Origin: CAWBFD01 sp963788115
GTDB taxonomy: Bacteria > Actinomycetota > Thermoleophilia > Solirubrobacterales > 70-9
Direction: 5' to 3'
DNA: 64,000 nt
Assembly: GCA_963788115.1 (NCBI GenBank)
Contig: CAWBFD010000003.1
Location: 124,001-188,000, forward strand
The first letter of the stretch is position 1. Each line of letters begins with the position of its first letter. Made by a program: the position numbers and the translations under genes. Below, in pieces: positions 34,186-43,929 of this stretch. The notes beneath the pieces are model-generated. The model had not been told where the DNA came from and did not search any database. It saw only the letters and a program-made list of their open reading frames with translations.

Positions 34186-34524
34186 TCAGTCGACGAAGCA
34201 CAGCGCCTTATCCAGGCCACTGAGCTCGAAGGCTCGGACGACCTGCTGCCCCTGCGGACGGACGATCAGGCTGTGGTCTTTCTTCGCCATTCGTCGGTGG
34301 GCCCTGACGATCACGGCCAGCCCGGTCGAGTCGATGAACTCCAAGCGGCTCACGTCGAGCACTATTTGCGAGCGCCCGTCACCCTCCAGGCGGATCAACT
34401 CGTCCTCCAGGTCTCTGGCGTTCAGGCCGTCCATCTCGCCGCTGACCGTGACGAGGTGAGCGGTATGCGGCTGGCTCGAGATCGTGAGCAAGCCTCGCTC
34501 GATGAATCGGGCTTGGTCGCTCAT
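34186..34524 (-). CDS. STAS-domain anti-sigma factor antagonist, copy 1
   Basis: 112 residues from ATG 34524. STAS core: 'HLVTVSGEMDGLNARDLEDE' and 'IVLDVSRLEFIDSTGLAVIV', with the phosphorylatable Ser in 'DSTG'. Such proteins bind an anti-sigma kinase when not phosphorylated and so free a stress sigma factor. No kinase or sigma gene is near. A second STAS protein of identical length lies at 35922. The upstream 34525-34827 holds no further gene. Confidence 0.85.
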   Translation of the reverse strand: MSDQARFIERGLLTISSQPHTAHLVTVSGEMDGLNARDLEDELIRLEGDGRSQIVLDVSRLEFIDSTGLAVIVRAHRRMAKKDHSLIVRPQGQQVVRAFELSGLDKALCFVD

Positions 34525-34827
34525 AGCGACCCCCGTTCAGCCTGGTGGGAACCGCTTGCGGGAGGGAGGGGGAAGCCCTCCCCGCGGCTGACTATGCAAA
34601 ACGCCTACCCCGGCTCCTGGCACCGAAACGAGCGGCCCCGGCTTGCCCCCGCAGCGAGCGGCTTTCAGCCCGTTCATCGCGCACCTCCCGCCTGCTGGAC
34701 TGCGCAAGGACGGGTCGTCCTACCTGCAGCCCGACGGCTTCGCGGCGTAGGATCGCTCCTGACAGCAACCTCTGATACGCGTTCCCGCCGCGGGGATGGG
34801 TGCAGCCTGGGCGCCCGGCCGCTGCTC

Positions 34828-35136
34828 TCACCCCAGTCTCTCCGCCATCTCCCCCGCCTCGCCGCGCTTTTCGATGATCCAGAAGTGCGGGTACTCCTTG
34901 ACGACTTCCTCGACATCGGCGGCGGTGTGCCCGGGCGCTACGGCAAAGCGGTCCGCTCTCGCGCGGACCTCCTGCCACTCCGCTCCCGACAGCCGCACGC
35001 GGGCCCCACAATCCATTCGCCAGCATTCACAACGAAAGCCGGCAGCCGGATGCCCACTTCTCATCCACTCGACCTTGCGCTCGTTGAGGTTCCGACACCA
35101 TGCCTCGTTGTACGCGATGCGCTCCTCCCGCGACAT
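34828..35136 (-). CDS. Conserved hypothetical protein with Cys cluster
   Basis: 102 residues from ATG 35136 (GTG 35154 possible). 'MSREERIAYNEAWCRNLNER' is followed by 'GFRCECWRMDCGARVRLSGA' (C-x-C...C, possible zinc site) and 'RFAVAPGHTAADVEEVVKEY'. I recognise this small protein type from Thermoleophilia and relatives; no function is known. Cytosolic. Confidence 0.62.
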   Translation of the reverse strand: MSREERIAYNEAWCRNLNERKVEWMRSGHPAAGFRCECWRMDCGARVRLSGAEWQEVRARADRFAVAPGHTAADVEEVVKEYPHFWIIEKRGEAGEMAERLG

Positions 35137-35338
35137 GTTCCCTGCGGTGTCCACGATGGCGACCAGGATTAGTCCCCGCGACGCCCGAGGGCGGGGGGAG
35201 CGCTGCGTCCGGCTCTTCTCCCCTCCTCTAAGTCAACCACGAGGGCAGTGGCCGGGACCCCCATGGGAGAAAGGGCCCGAGACATGAAGGACCCTTTCTC
35301 CCGCACGCGGGGGCGTGCACAGCGCCTGTCGCCGTGGA

Positions 35339-35575
35339 TCAATAGGTGCGCGCCCGATCCTCAGGGGGATAGTCGTGTCGCCGCGACGCCCAGCGAAACG
35401 GCGCTGAGAGTAGTCCGAGTATCGCTACCGCGATACCGGCCACGATCAGGATGATCCCGATCGTGCCCTCCTCAACGCCAGCGACGTTGACGTTCAGGGC
35501 ATACGCGATGATCGCGCCGATCGCGATCAGGAATATTCCGAAACCAACGGTCACTATCAGAACCTCCATTGCCAT
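35339..35575 (-). CDS. Small two-helix membrane protein (DUF6458-like)
   Basis: About 78 residues from ATG 35575. 'VLIVTVGFGIFLIAIGAIIA' and 'GTIGIILIVAGIAVAILGLL' are two membrane helices with the turn 'NVNVAGVE' between them, matching the DUF6458 pattern. A charged tail ('RRHDYPPEDRAR') follows. Common in actinobacteria, role unknown. The exact start is uncertain. Between here and 35922 I see only the inverted repeat at 35835. Confidence 0.6.
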   Translation of the reverse strand: MAMEVLIVTVGFGIFLIAIGAIIAYALNVNVAGVEEGTIGIILIVAGIAVAILGLLSAPFRWASRRHDYPPEDRARTY

Positions 35576-35834
35576 TTGCGTAGTAAGCGCGACCCCGTCC
35601 ATGGACCGCACGGCCCACTTACCCGCGATCGGCCGCTGCATTCGGCTACTCCCCGTCTAAGCCCAGATCGGGGCAGCAGCTCCTTGATCGCCTCGCACGA
35701 GGCCAGGGAGCGGCGGCGGCCCGACCTGGGCCCGTCGGGGGCGATGGAAGCCAAGTCGACGCCCGATGAGCCCAAACCGCTCACAGGGCGATGCCCCCGG
35801 CGATGGCCTCGCCCTCCACTGCGGGCTGCGGGGC

Positions 35835-35850
35835 TACCTGCTCTCAGGTA
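35835..35850. repeat. Inverted repeat TACCTG-CTCT-CAGGTA, copy 1
   Basis: The same 16 bases occur at 43964-43979. Here it is 72 bases upstream of a STAS gene; there it is 106 bases upstream of a secreted cupin gene. It is a candidate operator for a common regulator. Confidence 0.45.
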
Positions 35851-35921
35851 TCTCATTAGGAGCCGGCTCACACAGCGTGTACGGTGGTCTTGGGCGGGCT
35901 CTCGAAGGAAGGTCGATCGCC

Positions 35922-36260
35922 ATGGAGGGCGGGAAGAGGCTCATCGAGCGCGGGCCGTTGACGCTTCGGATCTCGGACGACGTCGGTAGCGTTTTGCGAA
36001 TCGAGGCCCTGGGCGAGCTCGACCTGTCAAACGCCCAGGCCCTCGACAAGGAGCTCGAACGGGCGATGGAAACGAGGGCGGAGCGGATCATCGTCGACCT
36101 CTCGGGCCTTGAGTTCATCGACTCGACCGGGATCGCGGCACTGGGCAGGATCGAGACCCACCACGTGACCGAGCGCTTCGGCCTGATCCGGGCCCCCGAG
36201 CGGGTGCAGTGGGTGATCGCCCTCACCGGGCTCGAGCGGGCGCTGCCGTTCCTCGACTGA
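35922..36260 (+). CDS. STAS-domain anti-sigma factor antagonist, copy 2
   Basis: 112 residues from ATG 35922 (AAGGAAGG eight bases upstream). 'VLRIEALGELDLSNAQALDK' and 'IIVDLSGLEFIDSTGIAALG' carry the STAS core with the phosphorylatable Ser ('DSTG'). C-terminus 'VIALTGLERALPFLD' matches copy 1 ('FELSGLDKALCFVD'). Probably part of a partner-switching stress response; the kinase is elsewhere. Confidence 0.87.
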   Translation: MEGGKRLIERGPLTLRISDDVGSVLRIEALGELDLSNAQALDKELERAMETRAERIIVDLSGLEFIDSTGIAALGRIETHHVTERFGLIRAPERVQWVIALTGLERALPFLD

Positions 36261-36705
36261 CCCGACGCCCGCCGTCGACGAGGGCCGTCCCCTGCCGTCG
36301 CCTAGCCGGTCATGAGAGAGGCGCTCAGACCCCAACCCCGAACCCCGTGTAGTGCAAACCGGGGCAGGTCCGCCCCCTGCTTCCGCATTCGCGTGTGAGC
36401 GGAACAGCGCGGAGTCCTGACCGCCGAGGGCCGCGGCGAGGCTCGGGACCGTCGGGCTCGGAGCCTTTAGACCGTCCGGGCTGGCCGTCCGAGCATCGCC
36501 GGCGTCGCCGCGGGCTGTAGCCGTATCCGCCGCCGATCGCCGGCATCAGCTCGCCCCGACCTCGATCGCGAGCTTCGCGGGCTCGGCCTCGAGCCGGGTA
36601 CAGATCTGGCTGATCTGCGCCAGTCGCCCGGTGAAGCGAGGGCGTGTTCGCCGGTGCCGTGCTTCGTGCTGTAGGACGCCGTGACGATACGTCGCGACGC
36701 CCGCC

Positions 36706-36729
36706 GTTTGCGCGCTCCAGTACGGGGTA
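36706..36729 (+). promoter_or_regulatory. SigF/SigB-like promoter candidate
   Basis: GTTT, 15 bases, GGGTA: the core of group-3 stress sigma promoters, 56 bases before the start of the copper-protein gene. The only other structure in 36261-36785 is this site. Confidence 0.45.
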
Positions 36730-36785
36730 GCGCGATTTTGCAAAGCGAATCAGCCACAGAAGTACCCCAGAAGGAGGCGCTAGGA

Positions 36786-37742
36786 ATGGCCCACCCGCAA
36801 TTCGACTCCCTCGGTCAAAGGATCCCGACCGGCACGACGACGAGGCGGTGGGCTCTGATCTCGTGCGTGCTCATGGCCGTCGCCCTGGCCGGATTACCTT
36901 CGACGGCGGATGCCGCGACGTCAACGAAGGTGATCCGGTATGGGCCGTTCACGCTTCCGGCTGCAACAGACGCCGGGCCGGGCATGATCCATAACAAGCT
37001 CCAGTTTGCGGTCAAGCGTCCCTGCACCGATTGCTACATCACCTCGTTCCGACCCGACCTCGTCTACGAGGACGGAACCCGTGCGACGATGGCAACGGGG
37101 GCGATGCTTCATCACTTCGTGCTGACGAGTCAGTTCAGGCGCGATGCGACTTGTGGGGATAACTGGCTCGGGCTCGCGGGTGAGCGCTTCTTCGCATCCG
37201 GGAACGAGCGAACGGTGGCGCAACTTCCCGCCGGTTATGGCTACCGCGTCCGCTGGTACGACTCCTGGAACCTGCTGGTGGACCTGATGAACCACTCACC
37301 GAGCCCGCAGACGGTCTACGTCCAGGTCACTTACACCTATCGTCCCTCGTGGGAGTCGGTGAGGCGCGTGCAGCCGGTCTGGCTGGACATCGACCAATGC
37401 GGTGATTCCGAGTATTCGATACCCGCCGGCTTCTCGGACACCCATCGGGACTGGAATGTCAACGTCCCCGGCAACATCGTCACCCTGATCGGCCATCTGC
37501 ACGGGCACGGGGTCGCCATCGAGGCCACGAACGAGAGCCGTGGGGGGGCCTCTATCTGCAAGTCGATAGCCACGCTGGACCCCATGGACGTCCACAGCGT
37601 TCTGTCGATGTCCACGTGCACGGGTGACCCCCTCGCGTCGGTCCGACAGGGAGAGATCGTGCGCCTCCACAGCATGTACGACAGCGCCCACCCGGCCGAC
37701 GACGTGATGGGGATCATGCTCGCGTATATCGACCCCGCCTGA
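36786..37742 (+). CDS. Secreted copper type II monooxygenase-like (PHM-like) protein
   Basis: 318 residues from ATG 36786 (AAGGAGG). The N-terminus has a signal peptide ('LISCVLMAVALAGLPSTADA'). His-rich copper sites are visible: 'MATGAMLHHFVLTSQFRRDA' and 'TLIGHLHGHGVAIEATNESR', and the end 'VMGIMLAYIDPA' matches the C-terminal strand of the peptidylglycine monooxygenase-type fold. Four or more Cys may form disulfides. The natural substrate is unknown. A SigF/SigB-like promoter precedes it. Confidence 0.65.
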   Translation: MAHPQFDSLGQRIPTGTTTRRWALISCVLMAVALAGLPSTADAATSTKVIRYGPFTLPAATDAGPGMIHNKLQFAVKRPCTDCYITSFRPDLVYEDGTRATMATGAMLHHFVLTSQFRRDATCGDNWLGLAGERFFASGNERTVAQLPAGYGYRVRWYDSWNLLVDLMNHSPSPQTVYVQVTYTYRPSWESVRRVQPVWLDIDQCGDSEYSIPAGFSDTHRDWNVNVPGNIVTLIGHLHGHGVAIEATNESRGGASICKSIATLDPMDVHSVLSMSTCTGDPLASVRQGEIVRLHSMYDSAHPADDVMGIMLAYIDPA

Positions 37743-38944
37743 TCGGACGCCCGGCGACGGCGATGTGTTCGTGGTAGGCGCGGCTTTTGTCGCGCCGGCT
37801 TCAACAGGCCCACGTTCAGGGTTTCGTTGGCGGGCGGTGGCGGTCACCTCGGCAGTTCGGGCCGCGTGCATACCTGGGCTTCCAGGTAACGGAAACCGCC
37901 TGACAAGGATCGGGTTCGAGCATTAACCATGCAGAAAGGGCGCCGCTCGGCGGTGTCACGTATTGATCCGCAATTTTGCAGCACCATCTGCAACGCGTTC
38001 GTTGGCTGCAAGCCCGAGACGGGCAATCCCAACCTCGGCGTTTCGCTCAAGGGCCGGCGCGATGCCTCAGCGTGAGGGCCCCGGCGAGCGTCGACGCCGG
38101 CGCGCCGCGGAGCCTCTGGCTGCGCAGGAGAGCGGCGAATGGCAGCCTGCCGACCCCGGCGAGGGCGCGGCCGCAGAGCGGGCCAGGGACGATGACCGAC
38201 GCGAGCTCGGAGAGCCTTGAGGAAGCTCGCTGACCGCCGCGGCGAGCTGGTGCGGGAGCGCGAGTGGGCCGCGTGGCACGCGCGCGAAACGATGAGCCCG
38301 AGCTGGCGGCAGAGAGCCGGGCGGCGATCGCCGAGCTCGAGGAGCAGATCGCGAAGCTGCAGGCGAAGGGTCGAGTCTCCGCGCGAAGCTCGGCTAGGTT
38401 GCGGGGGCTCCTGGGCGTCGAGCTCGCAGGGAGCGCGAAGCCTCACCGCGAGCCGACCGCTCCTGGCGTGGCTGTCGGGAACAGGGTGCCGTCCGGGCCA
38501 CGTATCGGATTAACGAGGACGCACTGGACGCAAACGTCGGCCGGACATCGCCGCCTCTGCGCCGATCAGGCAGAGAGCAGGCTCGCGGCGAGACTTCTGC
38601 TCCGCGAGAATGCGGGAGCCGCCGTTGCGGATCCGAGACGACTGCAGGTCGTCCCGAGGAGGAGTCTCGCGCCGGACCGTCGACGCGCTCCTTCTTCAGA
38701 GGAGGAGGCGTGATTCTCGCTCCCGTAGGCGCCGCGAAGAGGAGATTCCCGGCCCCGGCGTCGCACCCCGTTGGTCCGCCCGGGCGCGGCACAGCTCGGC
38801 CGCCGAGGCGGCGCACCACGGGCAACCTCAGGGGCCGGCCCCGGGATCGGCTAGGCTCGCCCCGATCGATCAGAGGGAGTCGGGGGGAGGCGGCTCTGAG
38901 CTGAGCGTGCTCGCCCCCCGGCGACCCGGAACCGGAGGTGAGCG
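37743..38944. other. 1.2-kb region without a supportable gene
   Basis: Several short frames exist, all Arg-rich shadows. One plus-strand stretch ('AESRAAIAELEEQIAKLQ', about 38310-38380) looks like a helical remnant but has no start. The inverted repeat TACCTGG-GCTT-CCAGGTA lies at 37871-37888. Confidence 0.35.
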
Positions 38945-39832
38945 ATGAGCAAGCGACCCAAGGCCCGGAGGGCGGCTCGGACCGCGGAAGCGGTCCGCGA
39001 GCGGCTCTCCTACGCGAACGTGATGGCGACCGCGGCGGTCTTCATCGCCCTCGGCGGCACCGCCTGGGCGGTGGCCGCGAACAGCGTCGGCACCAGGCAG
39101 CTCAAGAACAACGCAGTGAAGACGAAGAAGATCGCCAACGGCGCGGTCAAGACCGCCAAGATTGCCAACAACGCGGTCACCGCCCCGAAGCTCGCCTGCA
39201 GTGGCAACTCGGCGGAGGACGTGATGGTCCGGGTCGGCTCGGTCTGCATCGACCGTTACGAGAACTCGCTCTGGACGCAGCCGAACGGAGGCCAGCAGAT
39301 CACCGGCGCGATCCCCTGCAACGAAAACGGGCAGAACTGCGACAACATCTACGCCCGTTCGGTCGCCGGCGTGGAGCCCCGCCGCTTCATCACCTGGTTC
39401 CAGGCCCAGCAGGCGCTCGCCAACTCGGGCAAGCGCCTCCCTACCAACGCCGAGTGGCAGACGGCGGTCGCCGGCACCCCCGACGGAGCGCCCTGCAACG
39501 TGAGCTCGGGCTCGGTGGCGAACACCGGCGCGGCCGCGGGCTGCCGCTCCGACTGGGGCGCCAACGACATGGTCGGAAACCTCTGGGAGTGGGTCGCCGA
39601 CTGGGTGCCCCAGTCGGACGCGCCCGCCTGCCCGGGGTGGGAGACCGCTGGCGAGTTCAGCAGCGACGACCAAATGTGTCTCACGGGCGCCTCGACCACT
39701 GCGCAGGGTCCCGGCGCCCTGATTCGTGGCGGCGCCTTCAGCGACGGCACGGATGCCGGCCCGTTGGCGATCGACGGCTTCAACCGGCCGCAGTTCTCGC
39801 CCTCGACCTTCGGGTTCCGCGGGGCGCGCTAG
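38945..39832 (+). CDS. Surface protein with FGE/SUMF1-like C-terminal domain
   Basis: 295 residues from ATG 38945. A basic N-terminus leads into the Thermoleophilia-type membrane segment 'SYANVMATAAVFIALGGTAW'. A short Asn/Lys/Ala repeat stalk follows ('NNAVKTKKIANGAVKTAKIA'). The C-terminal half is a formylglycine-generating-enzyme-like fold: 'GKRLPTNAEWQTAVAGTPDG', 'NDMVGNLWEWVADWVP' and 'IRGGAFSDG' with 'FGFRGAR' at the end. Whether it has enzyme activity is unknown; many such domains only bind. It is anchored outside the membrane. Confidence 0.75.
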   Translation: MSKRPKARRAARTAEAVRERLSYANVMATAAVFIALGGTAWAVAANSVGTRQLKNNAVKTKKIANGAVKTAKIANNAVTAPKLACSGNSAEDVMVRVGSVCIDRYENSLWTQPNGGQQITGAIPCNENGQNCDNIYARSVAGVEPRRFITWFQAQQALANSGKRLPTNAEWQTAVAGTPDGAPCNVSSGSVANTGAAAGCRSDWGANDMVGNLWEWVADWVPQSDAPACPGWETAGEFSSDDQMCLTGASTTAQGPGALIRGGAFSDGTDAGPLAIDGFNRPQFSPSTFGFRGAR

Positions 39833-40207
39833 TCGTCCGTTGGCCATCTGGAGATTCGTGCTTCGGCCGCCGGTCGGGCGGGGCGGGCGAAAGCCCGCTC
39901 CGCCCGCCCGGCGGGCGCGAGCTGAAGCGATGAGATAAGGGTCGAGATGGGACGCGGCCGGGACCAGGCGCCCCGACGTCGTTCTCCTCAACAGTGATCA
40001 CCAACCGCTCCACAGCTTCGACCCTGGCTCTCCGGAAGAGTGGTCGCGCCGCGCGCGCATGCGCCCTCGCCAGGGGGCTCGTCCTGGCCTTTGCCTCCCC
40101 TGCCGCGACGGACGAGCACGGAGCCTCGGCGAGGGTCGCGGTCGAGGGACTCCGGCGCGACCACCAATCCCGCGGCGGGGACCGGGCGCGCTGCTTTGTG
40201 ACTCCGC

Positions 40208-41815
40208 TTACCCGTCCCTGACGATCAGCTTCGCCTGGCGGGTCACCGTCCGCAGCCCGGCGCCGCTGGCGGTGAACTTGATCTCGAACCTCTTCCCGGC
40301 GGCCTTCGCCTTCGTCCTCACCGTGAACCTCTTGGTCACCTGGGCGGCAGCGGCCAGCGGGCCGACGGTCTCGCACTTCCTCTGCCTCGGCCTCAGCCCC
40401 CGCCTGGCCTTCTGGGCCTTCATGCAGACCTCGACGCCGCTGGCGGCCGTGTTGCCGGTGTTCCGGGCAGTGGCCCTGAACCTGGCCGACCTGCCGGCCT
40501 TCACCTCCTTCTTCATCGGCCTCAAGGTCAGGCCGAGGTTGGCCTCCGGCGGCTGGAATTCGAACGCGCCCTGGTCGGCACGGGCGAGGCCGTCATCGTC
40601 GCCGTCAACGGGGCGCGGGGCGCCGGCGAGGTCGGAGGTGAGCGTCGAAGCGGGGTCGGCGGCGTCGATCGAGGGCGAGCCGGCCTGGAGACGGAAGTCG
40701 GTGGCCGAGGCGAACAAGGGGTCGGCGTCGATGTTCTCCTCGTCGATATCGAGCGTGCCGTCGCCGCTGCTGGTCCCGGTGGCGGGGGCGTTCGAGTAGC
40801 GGATCGTGAGGTTGGCGTCGCCGGTCGCGCCGCCGCCGACCGCACGCAGGAAGGTCGAGGCGTAGCCGCGGACGATCGAGTTCGAGACCGTCGTGTTGGC
40901 GTTACCCGCCTGCCCTGGCTGCACGGTGCTCTGCACACCGAAGATGGGGGCGATGCCGCTGTTGACGGCGGTGACGTGGTCGGCGGTCAGGCTCGTGGGG
41001 TTGGCGGAGTTCGCGGTCGCGACCAGCGCCGAGTGGCCGTTGGTGGTGATCGACGAGTTCTCGATCGTGAGCGCGCCGCGTGAGACCAGGACCCCAACCT
41101 GGGCCGGATTCGTGACCTCGCTTCGCCGAACCGTGATCGTCGCGTTCTGGCTCGACCCGTCGATCCCAACGGCCGCGTCGTGGATCGCGGCGCCCGCGAC
41201 CACCATCTCGCCGCTCGCGACGGTGCTGCCGACGCCGACGCTGAGGTCGCCGCCGTCCTCGGTACGAATCTCCCCGCCGCGAAAGGTGCCCCCTCCGACC
41301 CAGTTGGCGATCGCGGGCGAGCCGATGAGGAGCCCCGGGTTGCGGCTGACGATGTCGACGTTCTCCAACGTGTCGCCCTTGAGCTGCACTCCGCCGCCCC
41401 CGTCGTCGGGCGCCGACTCCGGGATCGCGATCGTCAACTCGGCGACCCTGATCTCGCGGTCGTTGCCGGTGGCGAGGTCGAGCACGACCTCGTTGATGTT
41501 CGAGCTGAGCGTGACCCGGGTTGCCGCCGGGCCGGCGCCCCTAACGGTGAGCGGATCCTCGCCGGCGGCAAGGATCGACTCCGGGTTGGTGATCGTGACC
41601 GCGTCGATCACGGCGGTGTCGGCGATCCCGTCGGAGCCGTTGGTCTGCATCGCCGTCGCCAGGCTCGCCTGGGCGACCCTGCCGCCGCTATTCGGACAGG
41701 CGGGGTGGAAGGAGGGCACGCAGAAAGTCGTTGCCGGCGCCGGCGCCGCGAACGCGAGCGAGCCGAGCGTCGTCGCGACCACTGACCCTGCTAGCCGTCC
41801 CCCCTTCAGTGTCAC
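40208..41815 (-). CDS. Secreted parallel beta-helix protein
   Basis: 535 residues from GTG 41815; signal peptide ends 'LGSLAFAAPAPA'. The central part has short repeats of beta-helix type ('VLVSRGALTIENSSITTNGH', 'NTTVSNSIVRGYASTFLRAV') and the ending 'LQAGSPSIDAADPASTLTSD' typical of right-handed beta-helix (choice-of-anchor) proteins. A C-terminal beta-sandwich of DUF11 type ('LTLRPMKKEVKAGRSARFRA') follows. Probably exported; polysaccharide contact is possible but not shown. 39833-40207 holds no other gene. Confidence 0.75.
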   Translation of the reverse strand: MTLKGGRLAGSVVATTLGSLAFAAPAPATTFCVPSFHPACPNSGGRVAQASLATAMQTNGSDGIADTAVIDAVTITNPESILAAGEDPLTVRGAGPAATRVTLSSNINEVVLDLATGNDREIRVAELTIAIPESAPDDGGGGVQLKGDTLENVDIVSRNPGLLIGSPAIANWVGGGTFRGGEIRTEDGGDLSVGVGSTVASGEMVVAGAAIHDAAVGIDGSSQNATITVRRSEVTNPAQVGVLVSRGALTIENSSITTNGHSALVATANSANPTSLTADHVTAVNSGIAPIFGVQSTVQPGQAGNANTTVSNSIVRGYASTFLRAVGGGATGDANLTIRYSNAPATGTSSGDGTLDIDEENIDADPLFASATDFRLQAGSPSIDAADPASTLTSDLAGAPRPVDGDDDGLARADQGAFEFQPPEANLGLTLRPMKKEVKAGRSARFRATARNTGNTAASGVEVCMKAQKARRGLRPRQRKCETVGPLAAAAQVTKRFTVRTKAKAAGKRFEIKFTASGAGLRTVTRQAKLIVRDG

Positions 41816-42235
41816 GCAAGCAGCGTACCGCGGTCTGGCCGGGGGACCGCGCTCGCGCTACGAGCTCGTCCGCGTGGTGGTCGAGGAGATGCTCGCCATC
41901 CGCGCCGCAGAAGAGGCGGGCTTAGCGACGGGGACCTCGTCACCATCCCGATTGCCGCCTCCACGGCGCCAACATCAGCGCACCGGCCGCTCCCACGTCC
42001 GTGTCGCCGCCCGCACCACCGGCGCCGGTGGCGCCGCTCGCCACACCGTCTGCGCCCCAAGACGCGAGCCCGTCTGTCGTAGAGCGGGAGTTCGGGCGTG
42101 AGCGACGTTCGAGCGAGGATCGAGCTCGTTGGCCGCTCGGCACCGCGTGGAGCGCCTCCGGTCACTCGTGTGGAGCCGGAACGCGCCCTCGTGCTCAGCG
42201 AACCGCTGAACGAGAAGGGATCGCATCCGACCTGA

Positions 42236-42415
42236 GCCTTTCACCTACTCGACGGCCCCAACGGGACCACGCGGCTGCTCGAACGTGGTCGCGGGGTCGC
42301 CGGCGACGGTCTGCTCGAACAGCTTGGGTTTGGCCCCTACCTGCTCGACCCGATCCGATTCGTGATGATCAAAAAGATGCTCCGGACGATCAAGCAGCTC
42401 GCCGAAGCGTCCCCC
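42236..42415 (+). pseudogene. C-terminal remnant of an SRPBCC gene
   Basis: The plus frame reads 'LLDGPNGTTRLLERGRGVAG' and 'DPIRFVMIKKMLRTIKQLAE', matching the C-terminal end of the SRPBCC proteins at 27442 and 28206 ('MERKMLLGIKQRAE'). No start or N-terminal domain is present. Confidence 0.5.
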
Positions 42416-42433
42416 CCGCTGAGGGGCGATCTA

Positions 42434-42545
42434 CGCCTTTCTCGTCCCAGGTCCGGCCGTGGCCGGTTGAGATCGATAGCGATGCTGAGCACCAGGGTCG
42501 CCGCCCAGAAGTTGACGGGATCGAACTCCAGCGGCTCGCTAGCAT
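42434..42545 (-). pseudogene. Remnant of the 53-residue membrane protein gene
   Basis: The minus frame reads 'SEPLEFDPVNFWAATLVLSI' and 'AIDLNRPRPDLG', close to the protein encoded at 28085-28246 ('APLEFDPVTFWAGALLLAIA'). The first half has diverged. It lies right after the SRPBCC remnant, but on the other strand. Confidence 0.5.
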
Positions 42546-43478
42546 CATCGGCGCCCAGGGCATCGATCGCGACGACGACGTCGGCTCCTCCACGTGCGCG
42601 ATCACCTTCTCGCGCGGGCTGGCGACGAGCGCCGACAGCTGCGAGGGGTCGCGCCCCGTCCAGCTCGTCGGCGACTACCTCCACGGGCCGTTGATGGAGG
42701 CCTGCCGTACGCGTGGCAGGAGGCGGCCGCCCGCGCCTCCCGGCGTCTCAGCTCACACGAGCGGCCGGTCCCGCCGTGGTTCGGCCTGCGGTTCCGCTGC
42801 GAGAGGGGTGCCGGTTGGCGCTGTGCGCCGCCCGGATGCCGATGAGAGGGGATGCACGGACGCCTCTTGTTGTGGATATTGCCTCCTCCACGCAAGGAAG
42901 CCTAAGACGCCGCTCATTGAGCGACGTCTCATCGTTTTGGGGCTACTTACCAACCAGGATCTGGGCTCGACCGCGTTCTCGAGCCTCAACTCTCGCGGCG
43001 GATTCGGGAAGGGAGAGGCAGGCGTGCGCGGGCGCAGCTCGAGGCGGGCAGCGGCGGCGATGCGGGCAGACGACGCGCGACCGCGAACACGCACGAGCGC
43101 CCATCCCTCACGCACGCACGCGCGGGACAGCACGCGCGGCCAGGCGCGCGATCGGGCGACCGCATGCTCGGCAAGCAGAGAAGGTCAACGCCCCGAATCC
43201 CCAGCTATCAAGCCAGACCCGAGCACGAGCCCACGGCCCGACTGGGCAGAATCCCCGCCCGGTCGCGTTCCGTTCGTCGTGCGGGGGCGCGCGCACCCGA
43301 GAGACGCCCACGCTCGCGGTAGCGCGGGCGCGTTCCCCGATGCGTTTCCTTCCCTCGTGGTGGTGGCGAAGCGGGCCGTGATCCCGCGCGGGCGCGGTCC
43401 GCGTGCGGGCGCGCGAGGGGCCGCATAATCTGGCAGCCTAGAAGGCTAGGCGAAGGAACCCAGGAGAGGAGGCGCCCA
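42546..43478. other. About 930 bases without a supportable gene
   Basis: The region is very rich in Arg/Ala-type frames. A plus frame ending 'FRCERGAGWRCAPPGCR' near 42845 may be an old gene end. The upstream part of 41816-42235 also shows nothing I can name ('YELVRVVVEEMLAIRAAEEA' at about 41860 is an isolated stretch). CATAAT near 43426 may serve as -10 for the gene at 43479. Confidence 0.3.
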
Positions 43479-43646
43479 ATGGCAGCACGAGAGGATCGCG
43501 GGGGGATCGCCGGCATTTCCGTCGGAGGAATCCTCGTCATCGTCGGCATCGTCCTGATGTTCGTCTGGAGCTTCTGGGCGGGCTTGATCGTGCTTCTCAT
43601 CGGACTCATCGCCTTCGGAGGTTTTGCGCGGGGGAAGTGGTACTAG
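43479..43646 (+). CDS. 55-residue two-helix membrane protein
   Basis: ATG 43479 with a GGAGAGGAGG ribosome site. Product: MAAREDRGGIAGISVGGILV, 'IVGIVLMFVWSFWAGLIVLL' and 'IGLIAFGGFARGKWY'. Two hydrophobic helices with charged ends; small integral membrane protein of unknown role. Confidence 0.65.
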   Translation: MAAREDRGGIAGISVGGILVIVGIVLMFVWSFWAGLIVLLIGLIAFGGFARGKWY

Positions 43647-43929
43647 CGCGGGAGTAGCCCGACCAACCTTGCAAGCGCAAAGCGGGCGGCGGTGGATGGG
43701 GGGTTGCATCGGAGACTGCGCGGGCGTACGATCGTTCGCTCGTTCGTACTCCCTGGATCGCGTGACACGAAGCTGCCGATGAAAAGGGGGGCGCAACCCC
43801 GGCGCCGGCGAGCGCGCCCCTCGAGGCCGCCAGGGGCCGTCGTAGGAGCGCTGGACCTCGACGTCGGCGGCTCGGGGTCGTGTCCACCCCTCGGCTAGGT
43901 TACGGCCAGAGCGAGATACTGCACGGGCG

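Noticed and set aside
38264..38713. Possible release-factor-like helical gene ('AESRAAIAELEEQIAKLQ')
   Set aside because: No start, no GGQ or peptide anticodon motif, and the frame soon becomes Arg-rich; not supportable as a gene.
42594..42845. Plus frame ending 'FRCERGAGWRCAPPGCR'
   Set aside because: The second half looks protein-like, but there is no RBS and the first half is shadow-like.
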